From assembly GCF_038024105.1 (NCBI RefSeq), contig NZ_CP150661.1, positions 2,998,501 through 3,062,500 on the forward strand: a DNA stretch of 64,000 bases, given 5' to 3'. The position numbers and the translations under genes were made by a program. This DNA comes from Polaribacter butkevichii. GTDB lineage: Bacteria; Bacteroidota; Bacteroidia; Flavobacteriales; Flavobacteriaceae. The notes beneath the pieces are model-generated. The model made no database searches. It saw only the letters and a list, made by a program, of their open reading frames with translations, and was not told the origin of the DNA. Below, in pieces: positions 1-8,025 of the stretch. Positions within the stretch are counted from its first letter, which is position 1; each line of letters opens with the position of its first letter.

Positions 1-2633
1 GGTGTTATAAAATAACAGAAGGCTTTTTTGTTAGAACGACCAACTCTACCACGCATTTGGTGTAAATCTGACAAACCGAAGTTATTGGCATTATTAATAA
101 AAATAGTATTGGCATTTGGTACATCTAAACCACTTTCTATAATGGTTGTAGAAACTAAAACATCAAAATCTCCGTTCATAAAACGCAGCATCAATTCTTC
201 TAGTTTTTTACCTTCCATTTGTCCGTGACCAATACCCACTTTTGCATTGGGCACCAAACGCTGAATTAAACCAGCCACTTCTTTAATATTCTCTATTCTA
301 TTATGGATAAAGAAAATTTGTCCTCCTCTAGAAATCTCGTAAGCAATAGCGTCTCGTACCGTTTCCTCAGAAAAACGGATGACATTACTTTCTATAGGAT
401 GTCTGTTTGGTGGTGGCGTTTTTATAACCGATAAATCTCTTGCGGCCATTAAACTAAACTGCAATGTTCTAGGAATTGGAGTTGCGGTTAAGGTTAACGT
501 GTCTACATTTTCTTTTAACGTTTTTAATTTATCTTTTACTGCAACACCAAATTTTTGCTCCTCATCGATAACTAATAAACCTAAATCTTTAAACTGTAAA
601 CGTTTATTGGTAAGTTGATGTGTACCGATAATAATATCTACAGAACCATCATTTACGCCATTTATTGCTTCTGTTTTTTGTTTTGCTGTTCTAAAACGAT
701 TCAGGTAATCGATTCTAACCGGAAAATCTTTTAAACGCTCGGTAAAAGTTTTATAATGCTGAAAAGCAAGTATGGTTGTTGGTACTAAAATTGCAACTTG
801 TTTACCGTTATCTACGGCTTTAAAAGCTGCTCTTACGGCAACTTCTGTTTTACCGAAACCAACATCACCACAAACCAAACGGTCCATAGGTTGTTCTTTT
901 TCCATATCTTGTTTTACGGCTTGTGTTGCTGTAAATTGATCTGGCGTATCTTCATACATAAAACTACCTTCTAACTCATGTTGAATGTGAGTATCTGGTC
1001 CAAAAGAAAATCCTTTTTGGAGTTTTCTTTTGGCGTATAATTGAATTAAATTAAAGGCAACATGTTTAACTCGGGCTTTTGTTTTTTGTTTAATTTTTTT
1101 CCAAGCACCAGAACCTAATTTGTATATTTTAGGTGCTTTACCATCTTTTCCATTAAATTTAGAAATCTTGTGAAGCGAGTGAATACTTACATATAAAATA
1201 TCTCTTTCTCCATAGACCAATTTAATAGCTTCTTGCTTTTTACCTTGAACATCAATTTTTTGTAAACCACCAAATTTTCCAATTCCATGATCCATGTGCG
1301 TTACATAATCGCCAATTTCTAGTTTGTTTAAATCTTGAAGCGTTATGGCTTGTTTTTTTGCGTATCCGTTTTTTAATCTGAATTTATGATAACGTTCAAA
1401 AATTTCATGATCGGTGTAACAAACCAACCTATTATCTACATCTACAAAACCTTGGTATAAAGGAAAAACAACGGTTTCGTAATGAACTTCTTGTTCTGCA
1501 TCATCAAAAATATCGTGAAAACGTTTTGCTTGTTGATCGTTGGCACAAAATATATAACTGGTAAATTTTGCTTTGTGATACTCTTCTAAATTATCAATTA
1601 ATAAATTGAATTGTTTATTAAAAGAAGGTTGTGCTATGGTGTTGAATTTAATTTCTGGTAAATCTACCTGCAAGGTTTTAGAAATCTTGTAGGTATTCGT
1701 GTTCCCGAAATTCACCAACGTAAAATCTTGTAATTGATTTTTTATAAAATTACCATCACAAAATAGTTCACTTGGTTTTGCGTGTTTTATTTCTTTGGAT
1801 AAACTAAGAAAAGCTTCTTCTGCTTTTTGATAAAACTTATCTAGATTACCAACTAATAAGTCGGTGTTTTTTGTAAAAATGACTGTTTTTGAAGAGATGT
1901 ATTTTAGAAAACTCTCTCTATTTTCTTCCAATGTTTTGTTTTCTACATTGGGCATTATAGAAATTTTCTTCAGTTTTTCTTTAGAAAGTTGTGTTTCTAC
2001 ATCAAAAGAACGAATACTATCTATTTCATCACCAAAAAATTCTACTCGATAAGGTTCATCATTAGAAAAAGAAAACACATCTATAATTCCTCCACGTACA
2101 GAAAAATCTCCAGGTTCTGTAACAAAATCTACCCGTTTAAATTTGTATTCGAATAACACTTCGTTAACAAAATCTAGTGATAAACTCTCACCAACAGCTA
2201 CTTTTAAAGTATTTTTTTCTAATTCTTTTTTGGTAACCACTTTTTCGAATAAAGCAGTAGGGTATGTAACAATTACAGCGGGTTTTTTACGAGAATTAAT
2301 TCGGTTTAAAACCTCTGATCTTAATAAAACATTGGCATTGTCTGTTTCTTCTATTTGGTAAGGTCTTCTGTATGATCCTGGGTAAAAAAGCACATTTTTT
2401 TCACCTAACAATTGTTCTAAATCGTTAAGGTAATAAGCTGCTTCTTCCTTGTCATTAAAAATTAAAAGATAAGGTTTGTCTGCCTTTTTAAAAGTTTCTG
2501 AAATAACAAAAGACAACGAAGAACCCACCAAATTCGATATTTGAAAATGGTTTTTGTCTTGTTGAAGTTGGTTAATTATTAGCGAAACATTCGCAGTGTC
2601 TTGGTATTGGTTTACAATGTTTTGGATACTCAA
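1..2633 (-). CDS. mfd: Transcription-repair coupling factor Mfd (3' end outside window)
   Basis: Mfd is an ATP-driven DNA translocase that removes stalled RNA polymerase from lesions and recruits UvrA. About 877 codons are visible; the family is usually 1,100-1,150 residues, so the last part of the translocase and the C-terminal TRG/D7 region lie beyond base 1. Visible parts, in order, are the UvrB-like N-terminal module, the RNA-polymerase-interacting region (THMDHGIGKFGG, about residue 444), Walker A GDVGFGKTE (about 584), the DEEQ box in VIDEEQKFG (about 690) and motif VI around MRGRVGRS at the window edge. The start is TTG at 2633: an in-frame stop lies a few codons upstream with no ATG between. 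A TATCTTTG -7 box lies at 2657-2650 on this strand. Monocistronic as far as seen. Confidence 0.95.
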   Translation of the reverse strand, partial: MSIQNIVNQYQDTANVSLIINQLQQDKNHFQISNLVGSSLSFVISETFKKADKPYLLIFNDKEEAAYYLNDLEQLLGEKNVLFYPGSYRRPYQIEETDNANVLLRSEVLNRINSRKKPAVIVTYPTALFEKVVTKKELEKNTLKVAVGESLSLDFVNEVLFEYKFKRVDFVTEPGDFSVRGGIIDVFSFSNDEPYRVEFFGDEIDSIRSFDVETQLSKEKLKKISIMPNVENKTLEENRESFLKYISSKTVIFTKNTDLLVGNLDKFYQKAEEAFLSLSKEIKHAKPSELFCDGNFIKNQLQDFTLVNFGNTNTYKISKTLQVDLPEIKFNTIAQPSFNKQFNLLIDNLEEYHKAKFTSYIFCANDQQAKRFHDIFDDAEQEVHYETVVFPLYQGFVDVDNRLVCYTDHEIFERYHKFRLKNGYAKKQAITLQDLNKLEIGDYVTHMDHGIGKFGGLQKIDVQGKKQEAIKLVYGERDILYVSIHSLHKISKFNGKDGKAPKIYKLGSGAWKKIKQKTKARVKHVAFNLIQLYAKRKLQKGFSFGPDTHIQHELEGSFMYEDTPDQFTATQAVKQDMEKEQPMDRLVCGDVGFGKTEVAVRAAFKAVDNGKQVAILVPTTILAFQHYKTFTERLKDFPVRIDYLNRFRTAKQKTEAINGVNDGSVDIIIGTHQLTNKRLQFKDLGLLVIDEEQKFGVAVKDKLKTLKENVDTLTLTATPIPRTLQFSLMAARDLSVIKTPPPNRHPIESNVIRFSEETVRDAIAYEISRGGQIFFIHNRIENIKEVAGLIQRLVPNAKVGIGHGQMEGKKLEELMLRFMNGDFDVLVSTTIIESGLDVPNANTIFINNANNFGLSDLHQMRGRVGRSNKKAFCYFIT

Positions 2634-2735
2634 CCTGAAATATTTTATTCAAAGATATTAATTTGAGTTTATTAAATATAAAATGTTGTATAACTATTTT
2701 ATGAAACCTTAGTCTTGAGGTGATTGAAAAAGATA

Positions 2736-3233
2736 CTAATTATAAGTTTTCTTTTGTATTGACTTAATGTATTTATTGATAATAGATTTCAATTTTTTAT
2801 TATTTATATAACCATTTTTTTGTAGTTCAATTTCCAATTTAGAATTCATTAGAATTGTTGTGGGATAACTAATTCTATTCTTAATGGATGCTAATTCGTT
2901 TGCAAGTTGATGAATTCCTGTGTTTATGCCTGTTGGTTTGTATTTAAATGTTTTGTTTAAAAATGTAATGTCTTTCTTTTCCTCTGCATTTAGTTTTATA
3001 AAATAAAAGCTTTTATTTAAAATTTCAATCACTTCTTTGTTTTCGAAGGTGTTTTTTTTCATTGCATAACAAAACTTACACCAATCTGTATAAATGAAAA
3101 CTACCATTGGTTTTGGATTTTGTTGATGTAGTATTTCTACTTCCTCAAAAGAATAAACGTTCAGTTCTTTCTTTTGAGATTGAATTGTAAGACAAACAAA
3201 TAAAATAATAATGGTTATATGTTTTTTCATCAA
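2736..3233 (-). CDS. Exported thioredoxin-like protein
   Basis: 165 residues with an N-terminal signal peptide (hydrophobic stretch about residues 6-17), then a thioredoxin fold of the DUF255/thioredoxin_7 kind. The active-site motif is WCKFC (Cys52 and Cys55) and the cis-proline is in ISYPTTIL. It probably acts in the periplasm as a thiol reductant or in metal-site handling. It starts 6 bases after the end of the TonB-dependent receptor gene on the same strand, so the two are very likely co-transcribed. That placement suggests the thioredoxin serves the receptor or its cargo, which is inference. Either of two consecutive ATG codons could be the start. The substrate is unknown. Confidence 0.8.
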   Translation of the reverse strand: MMKKHITIIILFVCLTIQSQKKELNVYSFEEVEILHQQNPKPMVVFIYTDWCKFCYAMKKNTFENKEVIEILNKSFYFIKLNAEEKKDITFLNKTFKYKPTGINTGIHQLANELASIKNRISYPTTILMNSKLEIELQKNGYINNKKLKSIINKYIKSIQKKTYN

Positions 3234-3239
3234 TAAGGA

Positions 3240-5483
3240 TTAAAATATTGTATAACGTACGCCTAAAAAGGCTCTAATACCTTGGTTAGAGGCATATACA
3301 TAACTTGGGTCGAAAGCTAATTCTGGGTTTTGTTCTGTGTCAATTCCTTTATCAAAAGGATTTCTAGAATTGTTTATGCTGTTATCTGCTGGTGTAAAAT
3401 TTAAAAGGTTTTTTACGCCTCCATAAACTTCCCAACTATTATTAAAGTTTTTAGTTAATTGCAGGTTTTGAATACTGTACCAAGGAGAGTATTCATCTCT
3501 TGTATCATTTTTTCCTAATAAAGGTAATCGCATTGGTCCGTATACGTTTCCTGTATAATCTATTGTAAAATTATGATGTAACTTGTAAGAAATAGACCAA
3601 ACTCCACTAAAGCTTTCTGTAAGTAATTGCCTTGTTTTAATATCGTTTTCTGTTATGGAAACATCCATTAAAGTAGCACCTAAATTAATAGCTAATCCAT
3701 TTGTAAATGTAATGTCTGTATTTAACGAAACACCTTTAGAAACAGAATACCCATCTAGATTTGCATAGATAATTTTATTAGAATCTGTTTCGTAATCAGG
3801 TAAAATTCTATTATTAAAATACGTGTAAAAAGCACTCGCATCTAAGGTGATAAATGAATTTTCTGTGTTTATTTTTTTAACGTAGTTGATGTTTGCATTC
3901 CAAGAAGTCTCAGGATCTAATTCTCCATCAAATTCTACTTCTCTTGCACCTGTTAAAGCAGCATGGTCTTCTGTGAAAACATTGGCAACTCTAAAACCGT
4001 TACCAACACTAAGTCTAATAATATCAGCATTATTTTTAGAATTCCATTTGTAATTTACTCTCGGAGAAAAAATGCTACCATGCAAACTATTATAATCCCA
4101 TCTTGCACCAACAAGTAATTTGTTTTGTTTGTTTAGGCTTATTTCATCCTGAAGAAATACACCTGGTAAATGAGTTACAGAAGCTTTATTTGTAATTCCG
4201 TCTTCTTCAAAAGTAGCAAAAGTATTATCATCATAAAAAGTATATCTATAAGCAACACCTAATAGTAAATCGTGTTTTTCTTTAATTTGCTTGTTGTATA
4301 CAAACTGACCAAAAGCAATTAATTGTTCAGCGTCATAAGCATCGGTTCCATAAAAAGAATCTTGATAATGTCCGTTTGCACTAAATTGAAAATTAATGTT
4401 TTCTGATGTAGGCAATTCATAGGTTCCAAAAGTTTCCCATCTATTTGTGTAAATACTTTCGCCGTATTTTATATCTGTTCCTCTAAACTCCTTTTCCCAA
4501 TCCATTTCGCCACCCCAACGATCTTCATAAACATATCTACCAGCAATTGTAAATACTTTATTACTTTCTCTCTCAATATTTATTTTATTAAACAGTGATA
4601 TTCTATTTTGAAGTGTTAAATCTGTAAAACCGTCATCATTATTATCAATTCTATTCTGATAATTAAAATAATTAACACCTAAAAGTCCTTGTACTTTTTC
4701 TGATACTTTGTAGCGTAAACCAATATCTGTATTTATTTCTCCCCAAGAACTAGCAAAAACATCTGTTGTTAATGCAGGCGAGTTAGAAGGTTTTTTGGTG
4801 ATGATATTTATAATTCCACCTACTGCTTCAGAACCATATAATGTAGATGCTGGTCCTTTAACAATTTCTACTCTTTCTATTAATGCTTGCGGAATTCCGG
4901 TTAACCCGTAAACGGTAGACAATCCACTAACAATTGGCATTCCATCAATTAAAACAAAAGTATAAGGGCCTTCTAAGCCGTTAATATGAATATCTCCCGT
5001 ATTACAAACATTACAGTTTAATTGCGGCCTAACTCCGTTTACATTCTGTAAAGATTCAAAAATAGAAGGCGTTGGGTTTTTCTTAAAAAAAGTTTTACTA
5101 TAAACCTCTATAGGGACAGAACTGTTAGATTTTGTAACTGGTTTTAAAGTGCCAGAAATAACAATTTCATCTAAAGAACTATCTTCTACTAAAGAGAAGT
5201 TCTGAGTAATTTTTTGATTTTCATCAATAGATATTTTAATAGATTTAGTTTTATAACCAATACTACTTGCAACAAGAGTATAATCTCCTTTTGGAATGTT
5301 TTTTAGTTGATAAAAACCTTTTTCGTCAGAAGCTGCTCCGATTTTAGTCTTTTTTAAATAAACATTTACAAAAGGCACTACATCTGAGTTGTTATAGATT
5401 TGTCCAGAGATAGCATTTTTTTGAGAAAATATAGAATTTATGCTGATAAAAGCAATAAACATAAAAAATCTTTTTAGCTTCAT
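3240..5483 (-). CDS. TonB-dependent receptor, probable metal or metal-chelate uptake
   Basis: 747 residues. In order: signal peptide (about 1-20), a carboxypeptidase-regulatory-like beta-sandwich domain (about 22-105), the plug domain (about 115-230, with LIDGMPIVSG and VEIVKGPASTLYGS), and an outer-membrane beta-barrel ending in an aromatic residue (VRYTIF). The plug carries a CNVC pair in NCNVCNTGDIHI, often seen in this Bacteroidetes receptor subgroup. The substrate cannot be read from sequence. The gene lies back to back with a DtxR-type regulator and the feoA/feoB genes, across a shared region with a perfect palindrome. That suggests regulation by iron or manganese and uptake of a metal complex. 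The thioredoxin-like gene follows 6 bases downstream. Confidence 0.9.
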   Translation of the reverse strand: MKLKRFFMFIAFISINSIFSQKNAISGQIYNNSDVVPFVNVYLKKTKIGAASDEKGFYQLKNIPKGDYTLVASSIGYKTKSIKISIDENQKITQNFSLVEDSSLDEIVISGTLKPVTKSNSSVPIEVYSKTFFKKNPTPSIFESLQNVNGVRPQLNCNVCNTGDIHINGLEGPYTFVLIDGMPIVSGLSTVYGLTGIPQALIERVEIVKGPASTLYGSEAVGGIINIITKKPSNSPALTTDVFASSWGEINTDIGLRYKVSEKVQGLLGVNYFNYQNRIDNNDDGFTDLTLQNRISLFNKINIERESNKVFTIAGRYVYEDRWGGEMDWEKEFRGTDIKYGESIYTNRWETFGTYELPTSENINFQFSANGHYQDSFYGTDAYDAEQLIAFGQFVYNKQIKEKHDLLLGVAYRYTFYDDNTFATFEEDGITNKASVTHLPGVFLQDEISLNKQNKLLVGARWDYNSLHGSIFSPRVNYKWNSKNNADIIRLSVGNGFRVANVFTEDHAALTGAREVEFDGELDPETSWNANINYVKKINTENSFITLDASAFYTYFNNRILPDYETDSNKIIYANLDGYSVSKGVSLNTDITFTNGLAINLGATLMDVSITENDIKTRQLLTESFSGVWSISYKLHHNFTIDYTGNVYGPMRLPLLGKNDTRDEYSPWYSIQNLQLTKNFNNSWEVYGGVKNLLNFTPADNSINNSRNPFDKGIDTEQNPELAFDPSYVYASNQGIRAFLGVRYTIF

Positions 5484-5500
5484 TTTATAAATATTTTTGA

Positions 5501-5508
5501 CAAATATA
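5501..5508 (-). promoter_or_regulatory. Putative -7 box of the TonB receptor gene
   Basis: TATATTTG on the minus strand, matching the Bacteroidetes TAnnTTTG box, 17 bases upstream of the receptor ATG. No good TTG -33 element is seen; its expected place is covered by the palindrome at 5514-5535. That fits a promoter controlled by a protein bound there. Confidence 0.6.
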
Positions 5509-5513
5509 ATTTA

Positions 5514-5535
5514 ATTTTTAGATAAGACTAAAAAT
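5514..5535. promoter_or_regulatory. Palindrome, candidate DtxR-family operator
   Basis: Perfect 8-base inverted repeat: ATTTTTAG, six-base spacer ATAAGA, then CTAAAAAT. It sits between divergent -7 boxes (5508-5501 minus, 5559-5566 plus). The TTAG...CTAA half-sites with a six-base centre resemble the core layout of known DtxR/IdeR operators (TTAGGTTAGCCTAACCTAA type). One adjacent gene encodes such a regulator. Binding is inferred. Confidence 0.55.
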
Positions 5536-5558
5536 ATATTTATTAAAATTAAAAAGAC

Positions 5559-5566
5559 TATATTTG
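5559..5566 (+). promoter_or_regulatory. Putative -7 box of the dtxR-feo operon
   Basis: TATATTTG (TAnnTTTG type) lies 17 bases before the regulator ATG at 5584. The -33 region has no clear TTG and lies next to the palindrome at 5514-5535. Confidence 0.6.
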
Positions 5567-5583
5567 TAGTATAAAATTTGTAG

Positions 5584-6240
5584 ATGTTTACACTTTCTGA
5601 AGAAAATTATTTAAAAGCAATTTATCATTTAGAATTAGATGCTGATAAAGGAATCAGTACAAATGCAATTGCTAAAAAATTAGAAACAAAAGCTTCTTCT
5701 GTTACAGATATGGTTAAAAAATTATCTGAAAAAGAAGTGGTTGTTTATAAAAAGTATAAAGGTGTAAAATTAACAGATTTAGGAAAGAAGATTGCAGCAA
5801 ATATTGTTAGAAAACACAGGCTTTGGGAGGTTTTTTTAGTTGAGAAATTAAATTTTTCTTGGGATGAAGTGCATGATGTTGCAGAGCAGTTAGAGCATAT
5901 AAAATCAGAAAAGTTAGTAGATCAAATAGATGCTTTTTTAGGTTTTCCAACGCACGATCCCCATGGAGATCCGATTCCGGATAAGGATGGGAATTTAAAA
6001 ACGATAGAAAAAAGTTTATTATCAACACTCACAAAAAACGAAAGTGGAATTTGTGTTGGAGTAGATGATTCTTCATCAGAATTTTTAAAATTCTTAGATA
6101 AAAAGGGCATCATGCTAGGAAAAAAAATTACCGTTTTAGATAAAGAAGATTTTGACAATTCTTTATCAATTTTAATAGAAGAAAAAAAGCTGTCTATTTC
6201 ATATAAAATAGCTAATAATTTATACATTCAAAAAATATGA
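5584..6240 (+). CDS. DtxR/MntR-family metal-dependent transcriptional regulator
   Basis: 218 residues, normal for the family. Residues 1-65 form a winged helix (KKLETKASSVTDMVKKL is the recognition region). Residues 70-140 are the metal-binding and dimerisation domain, with KHRLWE (His78), the helix with His97, Glu101 and His105, and the signature HDPHGDPIP (about 124-132). The C-terminal about 70 residues look like an SH3/FeoA-like domain. It is expected to bind Fe2+ or Mn2+ and repress its own operon and the divergent receptor; the metal cannot be told from sequence. First gene of a four-ORF run to feoB; its stop overlaps the next ATG by 4 bases. Confidence 0.92.
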   Translation: MFTLSEENYLKAIYHLELDADKGISTNAIAKKLETKASSVTDMVKKLSEKEVVVYKKYKGVKLTDLGKKIAANIVRKHRLWEVFLVEKLNFSWDEVHDVAEQLEHIKSEKLVDQIDAFLGFPTHDPHGDPIPDKDGNLKTIEKSLLSTLTKNESGICVGVDDSSSEFLKFLDKKGIMLGKKITVLDKEDFDNSLSILIEEKKLSISYKIANNLYIQKI

Positions 6241-7247
6241 ACACTTACAATCCTGTAACAGCACTTTTGGTGTTTGGTGTCGTTATCATACTGTTGTTTT
6301 TTATTTTTAATCCTAAAAAAGGACTCTTTTTTAAGTATTTAAAAGCACGTAAAGAAAATGAAAAAACAGCTATAGAAGATGTTTTAAAATTATTGTATCA
6401 TAATCCTGATACGCCTAAAGATGTTATTTTTGATGAGCTTGAATTTGGTAATGGTTTGTTAGAAGAAAGTATACAAACCATGTTAGAAACAGGTTTGATG
6501 GAGAAAAACAATGATTTATTTTCCTTAACAAAAGAAGGAGATGAGTACGCGTTAAGGATTATTAGAGCACATCGTTTGTGGGAAAAATACTTATCAGAAA
6601 AAACAGGTTTTCATAAAGAAGAATGGCATAAAAGAGCAGAAAAAAAAGAACATGAATTGTCTGGAAAAGAGGTAGAAGATTTGTCTACGCTTTTAGGAAA
6701 TCCAAGATATGATCCTCATGGAGATCCAATACCTACTAAGGGTGGTGAAGTGCCTAAGAAAAAAGGAATGTTGCTTTCTAAATTACCTGTTTTTAATTTC
6801 GGGAAAATTATTCATATAGAAGATGAACCTATTGCTATTTATAAACAAATTTTAGAGAAACATATTCATTTACACTCTCAGGTGTATATGAAAGAAGTTA
6901 CTGATGAACGTGTTGTTTTTGAGTCGGAAGGAGAGCAATTTGTTTTAACACCCAAAGTGGCTAAGAATATTACTGTAATTTCTTTAGATAAGGCAGATGT
7001 AATAGAAAAAGACACCATGCGCTTATCTAATTTAGAAGGTAAAGAAAAGGCCATTATTATTGGTGTTTCTAAAGAGTGTAGGGGAGAAAATAGAAGAAGA
7101 TTATTAGATTTAGGTTTTGTAAAAGGGGCAACTGTAAGTATCGATTTGTTAAACCCTTTAGGAGATCCCAAAGCATTTTTAATTAAAGGAACTGCCATTG
7201 CCTTAAGAAAAGATCAGGCAGTTAAAATTTTAATTACCAAAGTATAA
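6237..7247 (+). CDS. Membrane-anchored DtxR-like protein fused to FeoA domain
   Basis: 336 residues with an uncommon order. A single transmembrane helix (about 7-24) is followed by a basic stretch, a DtxR-type winged helix and dimerisation domain (about 45-165, with RAHRLWEKYL and YDPHGDPIP), a linker region, and a C-terminal FeoA SH3-like domain (about 258-336, with RRRLLDLGF and FLIKGTAIALRK). FeoA is a small partner of the FeoB Fe2+ transporter. The membrane anchor and the position just before feoB suggest it acts at the FeoB complex rather than as a free repressor. The metal-ligand region is kept, so it may sense cytosolic Fe2+ and gate FeoB; this is inference. It overlaps the regulator gene by 4 bases and lies 4 bases before feoB. 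Confidence 0.85.
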   Translation: MNTYNPVTALLVFGVVIILLFFIFNPKKGLFFKYLKARKENEKTAIEDVLKLLYHNPDTPKDVIFDELEFGNGLLEESIQTMLETGLMEKNNDLFSLTKEGDEYALRIIRAHRLWEKYLSEKTGFHKEEWHKRAEKKEHELSGKEVEDLSTLLGNPRYDPHGDPIPTKGGEVPKKKGMLLSKLPVFNFGKIIHIEDEPIAIYKQILEKHIHLHSQVYMKEVTDERVVFESEGEQFVLTPKVAKNITVISLDKADVIEKDTMRLSNLEGKEKAIIIGVSKECRGENRRRLLDLGFVKGATVSIDLLNPLGDPKAFLIKGTAIALRKDQAVKILITKV

Positions 7248-7251
7248 AAAA

Positions 7252-8016
7252 ATGAAAACGGCAACAAAATCAGCTTGTGACACTTGTGTGCATCATAATT
7301 TAGACGGTGTTAAAAAATTAGGAGTAGATACTGAAAATGTAGACTTTGTAATTGCATTAGCAGGAAACCCAAATACAGGAAAAAGTACTGTTTTTAATGC
7401 TTTAACTGGTTTAAGGCAGCACACTGGGAATTGGCCAGGGAAAACGGTAACAAGAGCAGAAGGCGCGTTTGAGTATCAGCAACAAAAATTTAAGTTGATA
7501 GATTTACCGGGTACCTATTCTTTAATGTCTCGATCGGAAGATGAAGAGGTTGCTAGAAATTTTATTCTTTTTGGTAAGCCAACTTTAACAGTTATTGTTG
7601 TTGATGCAAGCAGGTTAGAACGTAATTTAAATTTAGTGTTGCAAATCTTAGAAATTTCGTCTAATGCTGTTTTATGTTTGAACTTAATGGATGAGGCAAA
7701 AAAGAATAATATCAACATCGATTATAGAAGTTTATCAAGAGAACTAGGAATTCCTGTAGTACCCACAAGTGCAAGGTCTAAAGAGGGAATACCAGAGTTA
7801 ATAGCTACAATTAGCGATTTAGCAAACCGAAAAATAGTTTGCAAGCCTTATAAAATAAAGAGTATTCCAAAACACGTAGAAGATGCTGTGCAAAAACTAA
7901 GCGCTGCTATAAAAAAAGAATATCCAAATGTAGCAAATAGCAGGTGGTTGGCTTTTAGGGTGCTAGAAGGAGATACACATATTTTAGATGCTTTAAAAAA
8001 AGGCGTTTTTATTTAA
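7252..8016 (+). CDS. feoB: FeoB N-terminal part: G domain and start of the GDI-like linker
   Basis: 254 residues forming the cytosolic GTPase domain of the Fe2+ transporter FeoB. G1 is GNPNTGKST (about 38-46), G3 DLPG (84-87), G4 NLMD (about 143-146) and G5 SARS. An N-terminal CDTC pair precedes the G domain. The ORF ends at TAA 8014-8016, inside the helical linker. The frame then continues: TCA GAA CAA ATG GGA, straight into the remaining FeoB sequence, with no shift. FeoB is normally one chain of about 700-800 residues, and the two parts plus the gap total about 730. Either a nonsense mutation has split the gene, or a two-chain FeoB is made by reinitiation at 8026. A sequencing error is also possible. 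Confidence 0.85.
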   Translation: MKTATKSACDTCVHHNLDGVKKLGVDTENVDFVIALAGNPNTGKSTVFNALTGLRQHTGNWPGKTVTRAEGAFEYQQQKFKLIDLPGTYSLMSRSEDEEVARNFILFGKPTLTVIVVDASRLERNLNLVLQILEISSNAVLCLNLMDEAKKNNINIDYRSLSRELGIPVVPTSARSKEGIPELIATISDLANRKIVCKPYKIKSIPKHVEDAVQKLSAAIKKEYPNVANSRWLAFRVLEGDTHILDALKKGVFI

Positions 8017-8025
8017 TCAGAACAA

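Noticed and set aside
28..2361. Several plus-strand frames in the first 2.4 kb
   Set aside because: All lie opposite mfd, whose frame is continuous and rich in family motifs.
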